DNA of 60,908 nt from Trametopsis cervina (GCA_022385755.1 MU278373.1:366092-426999), one strand, 5' to 3'; counted from the stretch's first letter, positions 31,902 to 44,676 are shown. A program made the numbers and translations. Notes: generated by a model not told the origin, from the letters alone.

Positions 31902-34900
31902 CTACCAGTCAAGCTTACTGTCGCCGCACATCGACTCAGAAGCACATCCGCCCCCTATGTCGCTATCAGCAGGTGGGCCGACAATTTCGACACCGCCGCT
32001 GATGTCGATGTCTTGTCCTTCACCATCGAGCGCCTTCGCGGTGTCCCTCTTTACCATCCATCTGCTCGTGCCTATCAATGCGTCCAGTTCTTTGGATTCA
32101 GGTAGCAAAACACTGATGTCGTCGCTGTCTGCGTCCACTTGGACATCGAACGCCAGAATGCTGTACTGATCGTCATTCAAGCAGCTTCCTGAGTGTAGAG
32201 AAAAGTTGCGCTTGTGCATTGGACCTGTATCATCCGTGAGACGTTAGCATGGGCGACAAAGATGTCGTGTCATGGGAGCGACCCACATGAGACATAGATA
32301 TTCCCCGTGTTAGGATCATCTCCTATGATACCGTGCTCGAGAACGAATGCACGCTTGTGTGGACACATCTGCTGCGTGGCGAAATATCCCTTGCGAGGGA
32401 CATGGAAGATTGCCAATTGACTTTCTCCATACTTGACTGCGGCGGATCTTGAGAAGCAAGAGAATGACTGCGTTAACTTGCTGGCGCACTACAGAGGGCA
32501 ATCAAAGATTCCAAGACACGCACGTAGTTCCGGACTCGGTGGGGGTCAAATCCTCCACCTTCGCTAGTCGTCTCCACTTCCAGTTGGCTTTGGGAGACGG
32601 AAGATCATCCGCACTTATCAATACCTTAGGACTAGACTTCGCCCAGTTAGCAGGTCTTCTTTGGCCACGCTGCATAACAGGTTCGACGTAGGTGGTGCGC
32701 TCCGTCTGGAATAAAATATCAAACCCTTTGATCAGATGGCTCGCAAAGACCGGACTCATGATTACTGACAGTGTTGACAAATTGCCTGAATTGTTTTTGA
32801 CGTTCCTGATCTTCGACGACAGTCTTCCATTCGTCAAAGTAGGTTCCGACCAACGACTTCATCTCGTTCTCGAGGTCATCGCAGATCCCTAGTTCGTCTT
32901 CAAGTAGAACCTTCTTCAACCTCTGATAGCCGGTGTGAGCCATAGGTCAGAAAAGTGATAGCAGGGGAAAACGATACCTCGATACCGCCTTCCATCTGCT
33001 CAAGCCATCTCGCGGTACGCATGAGTTTGTCTGCGGTGCGTATATAGTACATCAAGAAGCGGTCGATGATCTTGATGACCATTGTTGGCGGGACATCTGT
33101 TGCAAATAATACAGCATGTTTCGGTACAGCGCCTGCCAAAACAATTGCTAAGTCATGTCCCGCATCTTAATTGATTGAAGGATGGAAGAACGCACCTCCG
33201 TTACCACAGATGAAGACTATGCGGAGAAAGTAGTGAAGATCAGCTGTAAGAAAAGCGCAAGAAATAACAAGCTTACTATTCCATCCCTTATCCGTTGCGA
33301 TGAGACCAAAGTCTTTGCTTTGTGCCTCGGCGCATTCCCGTACACATCCACTCACACCGCCCTTAATTTTGTGCGGCGAGCGAATACCCTTGTACCGATT
33401 CTCGAGAGCGATTGCCACTGGAAGAATGCGATGTCATGAATTCAGTGAAAAGCTTAGGATGAACACCGCAAAAGGTTAACTCACATCCGACCGAATCGCC
33501 AATCCCATAGCGACACCAGTTTGTCCCCACGCAACTCTTGACCGTTCGGAGTGCTTTTCCATAGCCATGTCCGGACTCGAAGCCAGCATCGATGAGCTCT
33601 TTCCAGATGGATGGCAAGTCGGCTTTCTGCGCACCAAAGAGATCTACTCGCTGGCCACCGGTGATTTTGGTGTACAGATTGTCTTGATTGTTGACAGTGA
33701 GCATGATTCCGAAGGGACAGGAGGTTGGGTACGTACATTTCTTTGCGACAGCTCCCAGCGCGATGAGTCCGTCTGGTGTAATCTGCGACAAGCCGGATCA
33801 ATACAAGCTGTTGATTGGTTTACTGTGTCGTACCTCGCCTGCTGCAATGCGGGGTATGACCGAGAATGTACCTATGCAGAAGAAATCAGTTAGCTTGGTG
33901 AATCTAATTATCTACCGGAGTGAGACCAACCGTCGCGTTGGATGTTAGCGAGGAACCTATCATTTGTATCTTGATTTCTTCAACCCATAACAATTAGCGC
34001 ATCATTCAGCGAACTAAATGATAGAAACATACGCGTGGTGTACGGGATTCATTATGTGCTCGTTCCAAAGGGTGGCAAGGATACTGCCAATAGCAGGCTT
34101 GCATACCTCGCATCCAACGCTCTCCTTGTTGGTGCCTACCGCTGACATGATCTCCGTCAAAGTTTTCAGCTTTCTGATCCTTATATACGACGGTGTCAGC
34201 GTCGACAGGATATAAGTGAGAGGCATAGAAGGCATACTTGACAACATTGAATAGCTCTGCACGGCTCATCGCCAAGTGAGGACATAAGTTGTTGTTGACT
34301 TCGTGCCCGGACTTGATCATTTCCGCTTTGAAGATACTCGTCACAAGGGGCATACCTATACCCAGATAGCGTTGTGAGTTCTCTGGCACCGCGTGAAAGA
34401 TAGTATGAGCAGAGGAACATACATCCACCGCATCCTGTGCCTGCCTTCGTCTTCTGCTTCACGACATTGATAGTATCGGCGCCCTCCTTGACGCAAGCAA
34501 CCACCTGACCTTTTGTCACGTTCTATTTAGCGCAACATATGATAGTCAGATCCCTGATTGAGATGTATCAAATTACCAAAGGAAGAGGGACTTACGTGAC
34601 AGCTACATATTTGCGTATCGTCGTCTAAGTCTGCGCCATCGTCTCCACCAGTGCCAGACGACCCAGCGATGAATTGCGACGGCGGAACATCCAAAGGTTT
34701 CTGAATTACCATTCATCCGCATTGCGTGAGACTATTGCATTAGAACTCGTACGAAAGAAACAACGTACCTTCTTCTTGACCAATGCTAACAACCGGACGT
34801 AGTCACCGGTGTCGCCCACCATCATACCTCCGAGTATATACTTTCCATCGGCGCTGAAGATATACCTGTGAGGCTGCGTTAATGCACGTCATCCCCGGAC

Positions 34901-36705
34901 ACAATAACAAAATAACACTCGCTTCTTGTACACTCCTGCGAACGGATCTCTGTAGGTCAGGGTCTCCACGCCTGCTTCGAGACTTGCCGCTACTCCATGC
35001 CTTTTCCTCGGACTGCTAGCATTTATGGCTGTCTTTGTTTGCCCATCTGCGCTCACGCCAATCGTCCGAGTCAGTGTCGGACCACCCTGTATGGCCGCAT
35101 TCTCAGAGCTACCCTTATCGAGCTCCCATACTTTGGGCTTGGCAGGCTTATTCGGTGATTGTTGATCATGCGAAATAGGAGCACTCGTGGCCGGGACTGG
35201 TTTATCGACACGATAGGTTCCGGAAGAGGTGTTGCGTGTTTGTAGTGTGCGGTCGATGAAGAAATCTCCGAAAGAAGCAACCTACGGGCGCTGTGAGTCG
35301 ATGGCACAATACGAGGCAGGTGATACTTACATCTACGCCGACCAGCTTGAGTTTTGTGGACAAATCCGGCTGGTTCTGGAGAGAGCTGGAGCGGTCAGTA
35401 AAGCCCGGGGGTGCAAATAGTGAAGTGCGCACCATCTTCCTCTTCTCAAAGCCGCCCACATCTGTCTTGGTCTGCGTCAAATTCCAAGCCAAGATATCCG
35501 CCATCTCAACGCCGGGTCCAATGAGTCCATACGTCTGGCCCTTCCACGACGCACACTCTCCAATAGCGTACACGCACTCTGCGCTTGTCATGAGCTCGTC
35601 ATTCACTGTGATCCCTCGGCCCTTCGTGTTGTTCGCCGAGCCTTCGCATGCAATTCCCGCTTCCAGCGCGAGCTCGTCGCGGGCTGTAATGCCGATGGAG
35701 AAGACAACGATCTTGCACGGGACGATCGACCCGTCACTGAGCTCTAAACCGTCGAGTGTCAATCGTTCTGAGCCGTCCGCATCGGTCGATTTTGAGGTGA
35801 CCAGACCCTGAGGTTGACTGTTCCCTAAGACCTTGACGCCGAGTCCCTCGATGCGCCTCAGAACAATCTCTCCTCCGGCTGCATCTAAGGAACGGGAGAG
35901 TGGATATTTTTGGCGATGGACAACGGAAACGTGCGATACAGAGGGCTTGAGGTCGTACAATGCCTTCGCAGCTTCCAGCCCAAGAAGGCCGCCTCCGACT
36001 ACGGCAGCCTGTAGATGTGTCACAGACAAGACAACGACGCAGAGAATTGTTACTCACCGGTTGGCCCTTAATGCCGTCCGTCTCTGCATAATCCAGTAAC
36101 TTGTTTAAATCGCTTATGTTTCGGTAGGCAAAGACTCCATTCACTTTCGGGTCGGCGAAAGTGGGCAGTGTAGAGTCAGATCCGGTGGCAAGGACACAGA
36201 TATCGTAGCGGATGGTCCTGCCTGTGGACGTTGTCACAGTTCGTGTGCTTGGCGACAGAGAGGTGACAGCTTCGTTTAGGAAGAACTGGAAGCGCTCTGG
36301 ATCCTGCGATGTATACCAATCCGCTTTTAAGGATGTTGATGAGTCGTATGATGATTTGTTAGGGCGAGAGACGTACCCTGGTTCAGATAGAGATTTTCAA
36401 CGTTTCGATGCTGGAAGTAGTCTGTGAGAGCTACTCGATTGTACGCGACTGGCGTGACAGAGCGGGGCTGGTTAGAATGGCACTATGTCCACCGGCCTGA
36501 ACGAGCTTACAATGCATCTCCTCCCCGCATGTGACAATCTTATACTGCATCTCAGTGTCCAGACGGAGCAGCTTTTCAATGAAAGCTAATGCAGAAGGTT
36601 GTGAGCTCACCGCTGACGAGCCTAGCGACGAATGAACTCACCGATTCCGACCATGCCAAGGCCGACCACCAAGACGGTCTTGCGGTCATGGCCAACGTTC
36701 TCCAT
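31902..36705 (-). CDS. niiA: Assimilatory nitrite reductase, NAD(P)H type
   Basis: 22 exons, the first at 36642-36705 and the last at 31902-32224, join in consistent phase to 1179 aa. The cytosolic enzyme reduces nitrite to ammonium with six electrons from NAD(P)H. In order: FAD-binding VLVVGLGMVGIAFIEKLL, NAD-binding AAVVGGGLLGLEAAKAL with CVYAIGECASW, a [2Fe-2S] BFD-like CSCHNV...CGGC, a second GCEVCKPAIGSIL module, the sulfite/nitrite reductase half-domain with NDRFLANIQRDG, and siroheme/4Fe-4S cysteines in KSCVGTNWC and GCVRECAEAQ. A C-terminal Rieske-type pair follows (CPHKR...CPMHKR). Exon 17 is only 21 bp (33196-33216), and the intron at 34866-34922 uses a GC donor (GCGAGT). It sits tail-to-head with nitrate reductase, consistent with co-regulation in a nitrate cluster. 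Confidence 0.93.
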
Positions 36706-37519
36706 TGCGGATGGAATGTCTTCCAGCCTGTTCTGCCAAGCCTAGTGACCTTTAAGATGTTGAGTTTGACGACGAGGGGATTCTTACCTGTCTTATGCAG
36801 CCAAATTTTCCGAGGTAACAGTCGTCGGAGATGCTTGAGCTCTGTTCCCCGCAAATTAGCGTGAGGTTTGTGGGAGCCGTCCAGCGATTACGATGGAGAG
36901 CTATGCGTACCCTGTGAGGCCAAGGTGATCCGGCGTATCGTAATTCGGCGATTGGATATTTTGGCTTTTAGGGGCTACTTCCTGTATCTTATCAGTGTAT
37001 GTTGAACGATTAGCAACATCAACCTTGTCCCGCCCCGCTATGATAAGGGATGCACGTTTCAACAATTGAGCCCCCCAGATCTCACGTTTCTGCCTGAGAG
37101 TCATTGTGCGGAAGGCTATATTTGGTCGGTCTTGCAGGTCTTTCCCATCGTCGAGGTGGCAGCAAATTACCTGTGTGACATGTCGTGAAACGGTTACGCT
37201 GCGAAGGCCCATTGGTCACCATACTGTATCACATGACCGCGGCTCCGTTTACGCAGTCCCCAGCTTCCTCAAAAAAGTACCACAGCCATCATCCCATTAC
37301 GCACTAGAATCAGGCGCGTAGTAGCCTTTCGACGCATCTTCTGTTGACATGACTCAGGCATTTCCAGCTGACCCGATTCCGGAGTCTCGGAATCAAGTGC
37401 TACCGTTACTTACGCACCGAAGAAGACCGAAAGATATATTCTCTGTACACGTAAAACCGCGATAAATTAAGTCGTTATACAGGTTTGATACACCTCATAT
37501 TTGTATACATTGAACAGCG
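36706..37519. other. Nitrite reductase promoter and nitrate reductase 3' flank
   Basis: No coding sequence is supported. Two TGATAAG GATA sites lie at 36988-36994 and 37041-37047. An open frame at 36901-37212 has no recognisable content and does not splice into the neighbouring gene. Confidence 0.5.
36988..37047. promoter_or_regulatory. Pair of TGATAAG GATA-factor sites
   Basis: TGATAAG occurs on the minus strand at 36988-36994 and on the plus strand at 37041-37047, about 285 and 340 bp upstream of the nitrite reductase start. In fungi, AreA/Nit2-type GATA factors activate nitrate genes through HGATAR sites; their action here is inferred. Confidence 0.5.
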
Positions 37520-40500
37520 CTAGAATACAACGAAATCCCGTTCAACACGCCAGCCCACGCTGCTCAGGCCTTGCTTCAAACTGTCAATCATTCCCGGTGG
37601 GCCACAGCTCAATACCATTTTTCCGCAGTCGTCCTGAGAAGGAGGGCTTGGGAGGTGATCCCTCAACATCTGCTCACTTATCCGTCCGCGACCATGTAGC
37701 CACTGGTCAGTGAGTGTTTCCAAAGAACTCAGCACGTAGAAGACCCTCAGCCTCGAACTATGCATGGAATGAAGCAAGTCCATCTCCTCTCTGCATAGGA
37801 TATCCTCTTCAGTTTTGTTCGCGGATAGCACATAGAGTGTGAGTTCCGGGCCGCTTGTCTCGGCAATGACTGCGCGGAGGATCTGTAGGATCGGGGTTAT
37901 GCCTTCAGAGTAGTAGGAAAATGTAGCGCGATGAAGCGCAATAGGAGTAAAAGCGGTCAGCACTCGCTCGCGGCAAAACCACTAACGCTTACCGGAGCCA
38001 CCGCAGACCAGCCCGATCTCTCTCAGCTCTCGTACCTTGCCTCTCCAGCTCACTACTCCCTTGCCTTTCCAAACGAACGATCCCAACGGCCCTTTGATCT
38101 CAGCAGTATCCCCAACCTTTAGCTCGTTGAATGCGACTGTCATTTTTCCTCCTTCAGGCCAGTGAGCTGTGGGAAGATACAACCTGCGACGTTGTGTCGT
38201 TGAGTCCGACGAAATGGCTGATCTACACAGAACACTCACTTCACCAACAACTCGACTCCTCCCTTTGCTCCTTCTCTGGAGACAGGCGTGTATGCACGCT
38301 GGATGATCTCCCCTGTGGTCTTGTGTCTTAACCTCACGAACACGTGCTGTCCGACGGGAAGGCCTAAAGGCCGTTCTTCCGCCCCTTCAGGGAATACGAA
38401 TCTAGCGCAGCACATTGAGCTGTAAGAAAGGCACAAAAAGGCTGAGTCGAACCTATAGACGAGCGAGTCGTGGTTTACTCGCTCAATACTAGCAAGGGAA
38501 ACTGTTTTCCACGTCTGCGGGTCAATGAAGGGATCATCCATAGCTTCCGCTGAGTCAGCTTGCTGCACCATGAGCGGTGCAGTCAGAGTACCGATGTGGT
38601 ACTACAAGCAGGGTAAGTGAGCCGGCGCCGCGGAGGGAATGAAAGGCAGGCATACCTCCGCCAGCTTCTTTTTGGCATCGGCGCTGTGTATTGCCATGAA
38701 GTCTTCGGTCGCATCCTGGCCTGCGACAAGTATGATTGAGTCGGGGCCACCTGGGTGCTCGTCCACGTATCCTGCGGGGTCATAGACTTCGCCGTTAACG
38801 ACGAACTAAGCAAGGTGTGCTTATTTAGCCAAGTTTATCCCAGGACTCAGCATAATATATGTACACACCCAAGGCTTCTCTTTATCGTGTGCTCTCACCT
38901 CCTCAGGAGTGATCTTACGGGTCACGTCAGATCGGACCATGGAGACTTCTAGTTTTGGTACCGCCCCCGCGGGCTGTGTTGTGTTTTCCTGCTGTTCGCT
39001 GCCGTCCGAACTGAAGACAGGCTTGAGAATGTCCTTGCCCTCGGCTCTCATACGCTGAGCTTACTTCAATATCACGGCCCTAGACACTGAACGGAAGCTG
39101 TTAACTTACCTCCATCCACCCAGGAATGGGTTGTTCACCCACAGGTGCGGGATGCTCGAAGAAGAGCGTGACACCGTCTTCTTTCTCTTCCTTTTGAATA
39201 GCTATACGGAACCACCTAACGGCCGGTTATTCATACAATTCTAGCGAGCTTGGGAGGGACTTACCAGTTATTGAGCATACTCGTCGGGTTGAGATACATG
39301 TTACGCGGCTGAGCGTTCATGGCTTCATCCATCGCTCGCATGGTTAGAACGCTGGAGCCGGCAAGGGCCGACACAGGGACGACCCATGTCCAGAAGCACC
39401 AGCAGCTGTGTACCATATTTCACGACCAGCTGAACGGCACAGTAAGAGGAGTCCTCACAAACAAGTATCCCTCTCCGTAAGATCAATGAGTCCGTAGATC
39501 GGATGCTCGTATGCCCTTGTGCGGAATTTGTCTTCCGGGTAGTCCCTTTGTGGCAAAATCAGTTCAGTGAGAGGAGCGAGTAGAAGCATGCTTACACTTC
39601 TGCCAGATCCCAAGTGTGACCGTCGTCCAGGCTCAGTTCGACTCTAGAAATACGTCGACCACCGCCGGCATATGCGAATCCTTGCACAGTGTACGTTTGC
39701 TCCTCGGAGTGGATCGCCGCAGATGGGATAAATAGCGTTTCAGCATGACCGGGCTTCACGATAGCGCTGTTCACGTTGAGCTCCCTGTTTTGGGTCGGCC
39801 AGGATCGAAGACGGTCAATTGTCGGCAATGAGAGGTGAGCTGCCAGATATACGCGGTAACCCGATCGTGCTTACGTGATGATATATCTAGGAAAATCAAA
39901 TATCAGCACAAGATAACAAACGGATAAGAAGATAAAAGTAAGCATTTCCGATTTACCCGCTCGTCACGAACGGAGTAGAGCAGCAGCGAATCATATGGCT
40001 TGGACTTATCGAACACTCACCTCGGATCGTACCACCATTTCGGTTCCTTTCGTGCTTGCTCAGGCGTGAGCTGCATCGGCAATACCTTGTTGTCTGCGGG
40101 GGGAAAGGGTAAGCGATGCACGTTCACCACGACTGAGATGTGGCAGCATACCCCAGTAATGGAGCTAACAATCACCGAACGAATGGATGAGTTAAGATTC
40201 CGATTCATGAGGAAAGTGTCTACGCACATGATGGTTCGACTCGACATCGGAGACTTCGATTCGCGTAAGCCACTGCGCACACAATCAATTCCGTGTTCCC
40301 GAGCGAGCCACGCTCCTGGTGGGGCATACCTTCACCATTCGGCCGCCAATCTGCCCGGGCACGACCAGCCTGACAGGGAAGCCATGATCAGGTTCGAGCG
40401 GAAGCCCGTTCATAGCCCAAGCTACAGCACGTCAGTCTTCTTTAACTTAGAGCGCATCAAAGCGACAGACCAATGAGCATTGCCTTGTCGCGGTTGAGGG

Positions 40501-41374
40501 CCCAGCTCAACTTTTGACTCGTTCCATACGGACCTTTGGGGAGGCCAGAATCAGCCCCTTCGAATATGACGTGCTTCGCTTTTTTGCGATCCACGCCGAC
40601 ATATTCGAGGATATCCGCGAGATAGACACCCGTCCAGAGGCTCGTGCTAATGCCTGCGCTCCCCCAATCAAACCCCAGGCTCTTCCGCACGACGTTTTGT
40701 TCCTTGCGTCTGTTGCCGGCACAACAGATGCTGACAGGAAATGTCCGGACTGTGAAAAGCTGCGAGAGATCATGGACGGATAGCGTAATCGGTTTCGAGA
40801 TAAGCCCATGTATTGTTATCTTCCAGTCCATGTAGGCCGTTGTCGGAGATATCTTAGGCACCGCGCCATGGTTGCGGACAACGTGAAGGTGTGCGGGCGT
40901 GAGAAAGCCCTAGCGCGCTTATTAGTGACTGTGACAGAAGAGGAGTTGATGGTACCAACGGCTTGATAAAGAGAAGATAAAGGGCCTTCACTGTTGAACG
41001 GGTGCTTGCCAGTCAAGCGAATAAGTTCGGGAGCGCGGTTGATCCAGGCGTCTGGCGTGTTGACGTCCTGTACACCTTCATGAACAACGCGTGCAATGCC
41101 TGCGGGATGAAAAACTCACGGCTACGGCTGCGCTCCTCGGTGTTGCATTGTACGGAACAGGTGGAAATTCCGGTGGCAGCGTTGGGCATTGTCGATTCAG
41201 CTCATCTTGTTCGAGGGAGGCGGGGAAAAAGGGCGTAGGGAGTGCGGGGATATCTTTGGAAGCCAGAACCGGCGAAGCGCACAACGAAGTATCTGGTGTG
41301 TCAATAGAGTCGGAACTACCTGAGTCACTGAGCTCTTCCGCAGGTCGTTGTGTTGTGAGGGTGCTGGATTCCAT
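37520..41374 (-). CDS. niaD: Assimilatory nitrate reductase, NAD(P)H type
   Basis: 18 exons, from 41120-41374 to 37520-37902, give 926 aa. The enzyme reduces nitrate to nitrite in the cytosol. A variable N-terminus leads to the molybdopterin domain ([16 protein letters not shown], the molybdenum-ligand cysteine in [25 protein letters not shown]), then the dimerisation domain ([29 protein letters not shown]). A cytochrome b5 domain follows with [11 protein letters not shown], then FAD-binding RAYTPVS and NAD(P)H-binding [17 protein letters not shown] and [10 protein letters not shown]. Two microexons are required: 40152-40164 (13 bp, LHYW plus one base) and 39875-39886 (12 bp); both restore conserved sequence (NHH-LHYW-DNKVLP and DPRYIITELNVN). 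The gene diverges from the nitrate transporter and precedes nitrite reductase on the same strand. Confidence 0.94.
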
Positions 41375-41959
41375 GACCGGCTACTGAGCAAGTACAGGGG
41401 AGAGATGAAGGAGAGGTTGACGGTATAAATTACGTGACGCTGCGTGGGTTGAAGGATGATCGGCGTGAAATCCGTGAATCTGGGTCGCAGCAATGAGTCT
41501 TCGAAACAGCGAGGCATCCTGATAACAGACTTCGTATTTGAGCCTGAGAGATGGGCATTGTTTCCGACCCCGTAAATGATAATGCACACATCTGATTGGA
41601 AGATAAGCTGAGGGTGCAGCGGAATCATCAAGAAATGCCCCCTATTAATCATTGAAGTATCGCTCACCAAACAGACGAAGCCTGAGAAGATTACAAGAAC
41701 CCGAAACCGATCTGTAGAAAGTAGCCGTGGTGTTGTTATTCAATTAGCCTAGCCCGCCTGGAGTTCTATCGCATCATGGACGACTCGCGTATCAGGGACG
41801 CCAGGAAGGTATATCTACTCCAGAAGAAGGGATATGAACGCTAACTGTTCGCAGTGATTCTCCTCTGAAAGCCCTTACATCGGAGTCCGAGGTGCTGTGA
41901 TAGCTCCACCGACCGCGACCAAGTCCACAGCCAGCCAGCCAGCCTTGGAGACTTCAACC
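41375..41959. promoter_or_regulatory. Bidirectional niaD/nrt2 promoter region with GATA sites
   Basis: The 585-bp divergent spacer holds TGATAAC (41520-41526), TGATAAT (41577-41583) and AGATAAG (41601-41607), which fit the HGATAR consensus of fungal nitrogen regulators. A TATA-like ATTTATA (minus strand, 41424-41430) lies about 50 bp upstream of nitrate reductase. I found no clear site for a Zn2Cys6 nitrate-specific activator. Confidence 0.6.
41776..41844 (+). CDS. Upstream ORF (22 codons), or alternative first exon of nrt2
   Basis: ATG at 41776 (CATCATGGA context) reads MDDSRIRDARK and then, unspliced, stops at TAA 41842-41844. A GTATAT donor at 41809 could instead splice to an acceptor ending at 41938, extending the transporter N-terminus in frame by 18 residues. 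Sequence alone does not decide between them. Confidence 0.35.
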   Translation: MDDSRIRDARKVYLLQKKGYER

Positions 41960-44119
41960 ATGAAGAGCGCGAATCTCGAGGAGAGCGAGCAGTTGTCATT
42001 GGTACAGAAACTCACCACTGTCCGCGTCAATCCAGTCAACAACAAGTGTTTGACGATCCCGCTTTTGAGGCTCGACAATCCGTACTCGATAAACTTCCAC
42101 TTGTACGTACTTCCATTTATCATCTGCACAGCGGCCTAAAATCGGTTACAGATCGTGGCTAGGATTTGCAGTAGCGTTGTGAGTTCGTGGACCTACTGTC
42201 GTAGATCTGGTATCCTGATACATGGTCACTCGCCCAGCCTGTCATGGTTCGCTTTCTCGCCCCTCATTCCTGAGGCTGTCAGGACGGACCTCAATCTCAC
42301 TCAGAAGCAAATTGGTGAGCCATAAAAATCACTTCTGCTATGCATACTGAACTCACCTATTCCGACAGGAAATTCAAACATTGTCTCTCTGTGTGCAACT
42401 CTCATCATGCGGGTGGTGGTCGGCTATCTGGTTGACCGTATGTTGCAGCGTCTGTGTATCTCTCAGTCAAGACTGACGTGGGGTTTCCTGTTCTCTAGGC
42501 TTTGGACCGCGGAGAGTGATGGCCGGTCTTCTCCTTGTTGGCGCCATCCCCTCTGGCCTCGCGGGTACAGTGAATAGTGCTGAGGGGCTATACGTGATAC
42601 GGTTCTTCATCGGTACGTCAAACGGCTTGGTACTTCTCATGCCAGCACGAACGCCTTTTCCCAGGAATCCTAGGGGCAACTTTCGTTCCTTGCCAGGTTT
42701 GGACAACCACCTTCTTCGACACATCTGTGGTGGGGCGAGCAAACGCCCTTGTAGGTGGTTGGGGGAATTCTGGTGGAGGCTTCACATTCATCATCATGGT
42801 GGCTTTATACAACCGACTGAGGGAGGATCACATTAGCGCTCATTCAGCGTGGAGAGGTATGAACTCTTACCATACATTATCAAGCAGAAGATAACCAATA
42901 TTCGTTATAGCGGCATTTGCCATTGTGCCCGTCCCGGTTCTCATTACCGTCGCTATTGTCACGCTCATCTTCGGGACTGATCATCCTGACGGCAAGTGGT
43001 CGGAAAGAGAGGGATCGAGCGGCAACAAGTCTCTCTCCGACCCAGAAGCATCCTCGGGAACATACGAAGGAGCAGACTCGGGGCACGCAGGCGAGAAGGC
43101 GCGAAGATCAGTGTCGTTGGGAGAGGAAAGTGGCAAACAGTCGGACACGTTACCGGAGCTGAAAGGAAGCGATGTTAATGTTGGCGTACATGCTGTATCG
43201 GCACGGAATAGCATGACTATCGGTAAGTCTCATTGAGGAGGCGAGTCTTTATACGGCGCTCACATATACGGGATAGAAGACGCTCGCCCAACCATCGGAG
43301 ACTCCCCGAACATTGCAGAGCATACCTTAGCAGCACTTTACAGTGTCGCCGCAAATCCTGTAACCTGGCTGCCTGCGCTAGCCTATCTGAGTAAGGTTCA
43401 CAACTCTGGATATGAATTTAGACTTACGGAATTTCATAGCTTCATTCGGATTTGAACTTGCGATGGACGCCAACCTGTCGAACGTCTTATTCGGCCTATA
43501 TCATCCAACAAACAGCTCTTTCGGCCAAACAACGTCGGGCTACGTGAGTCTGTCTGCGAGCCCCTTTATCCGCATGATAGCTCATGTCCGTCGCAGATCG
43601 CCAGCATATACGGCATGCTGAACATCTTTACTCGGCCTTTTGGAGGTTATCTTGGAGACCTCATCTACAAGAAGTACGGCGTCCGGGGAAAAAAATACCT
43701 GGTCTTAATCACCGGTCTCGTCCAAGGTGTTCTGTCCGTTGGACTTGGGGTCTACATTGACCACGGCCGCTCTGCTTCGAGCCCTCCGTTAGCGGGAGTT
43801 GTAGTTCTAATGGTGTTCCTCGCCACGATCAACGAAATCGCAAACGGCGCCAACTTTTCGCTCGTGCCGCATTGTAACCCTGGAACCAACGGGTTCATGA
43901 CGGGCATCGTCGGCGCTATGGGTAACCTTGGCGGCATCTGCTTCGCTCTTTTGTGGAGATACCAGCCAGCGCCATTCGGCAAAGCGTTTTGGATCGCAGG
44001 GATCGTCACAATTGTACGTGAGGATTGCTGTCATATTGTGATAAGACGACTGACAGACCGTACAGGTGATAAACCTGGCTCTGGTCGCCATCCGAGTGCC
44101 ACAAAAACGACCTCAATAA
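41960..44119 (+). CDS. nrt2: High-affinity nitrate transporter, NRT2/NNP family (MFS)
   Basis: Eleven exons (41960-42102, 42152-42178, 42238-42314, 42369-42437, 42499-42612, 42665-42856, 42911-43222, 43277-43390, 43440-43543, 43597-44013, 44066-44119) join to 540 aa. It is a 12-TM plasma-membrane nitrate/nitrite importer, probably proton-coupled. Both nitrate-signature motifs are present: VGGWGNSGGG in TM5 and GAMGNLGGICFALL in TM11. A large charged central loop (about residues 235-330) is typical of fungal NRT2. The N-terminal VRVNPVNNKCLTIPLL and the end RVPQKRPQ fit the family. The start at 41960 is the first ATG in the exon; an upstream spliced start at 41776 is possible. Divergent from nitrate reductase, it completes the cluster. 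Confidence 0.92.
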
Positions 44120-44676
44120 CGAGCTTGTACATAGCGCGTAGTGAGCAGGTTAAAAGATTGGGATTCGTCACATTACCATACAATAAGTATAGTCCCATAG
44201 ATAAATCATCGTTATTCACGACGTGAGCTTCATTCCTTCATTCTGATCTTTTAATCGACGTCGTGATCCACACTGTCCCGTGAACGGTATTGTATCCTGT
44301 GTAAAGCGTACAAGACAAGAGCCATAAATGACGTATCCTCGAACGAAAAGGTGATGCCAAATTCTGACCTTGCATACCTGAGACGTGGGTGAATTATTAG
44401 CTGCAGTTATTGTCGAACGCCAAGGTCTCGTAAACGTGTTTGCGATACGTAGAGAGCAGCAACATATGGACAAGATGATCGTGTCTCTACCTCGGCAGTC
44501 GCGGGGCTCTATTACGTATTTCTCACGGACGTCGGGATTCCTGAGATGAGGCTGAAGGGCGCTCATTGTTGTACTACTTCAACTACATTCATTTCATCTG
44601 ACAACCACTGTACTACAGGCCTGAACCTCGTCATTATCATCTGGCGCGATTAGCCAAAAGGTTCCAGCCTTTCTGT
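44120..44676. other. Intergenic, nrt2 3' flank and promoter of the next gene
   Basis: No coding sequence is supported here. Confidence 0.5.

Noticed and set aside
36901..37212. 103-aa frame between nitrite and nitrate reductase
   Set aside because: No family resemblance, and no splice path in phase to the nitrite reductase start; better read as promoter or 5' UTR DNA.
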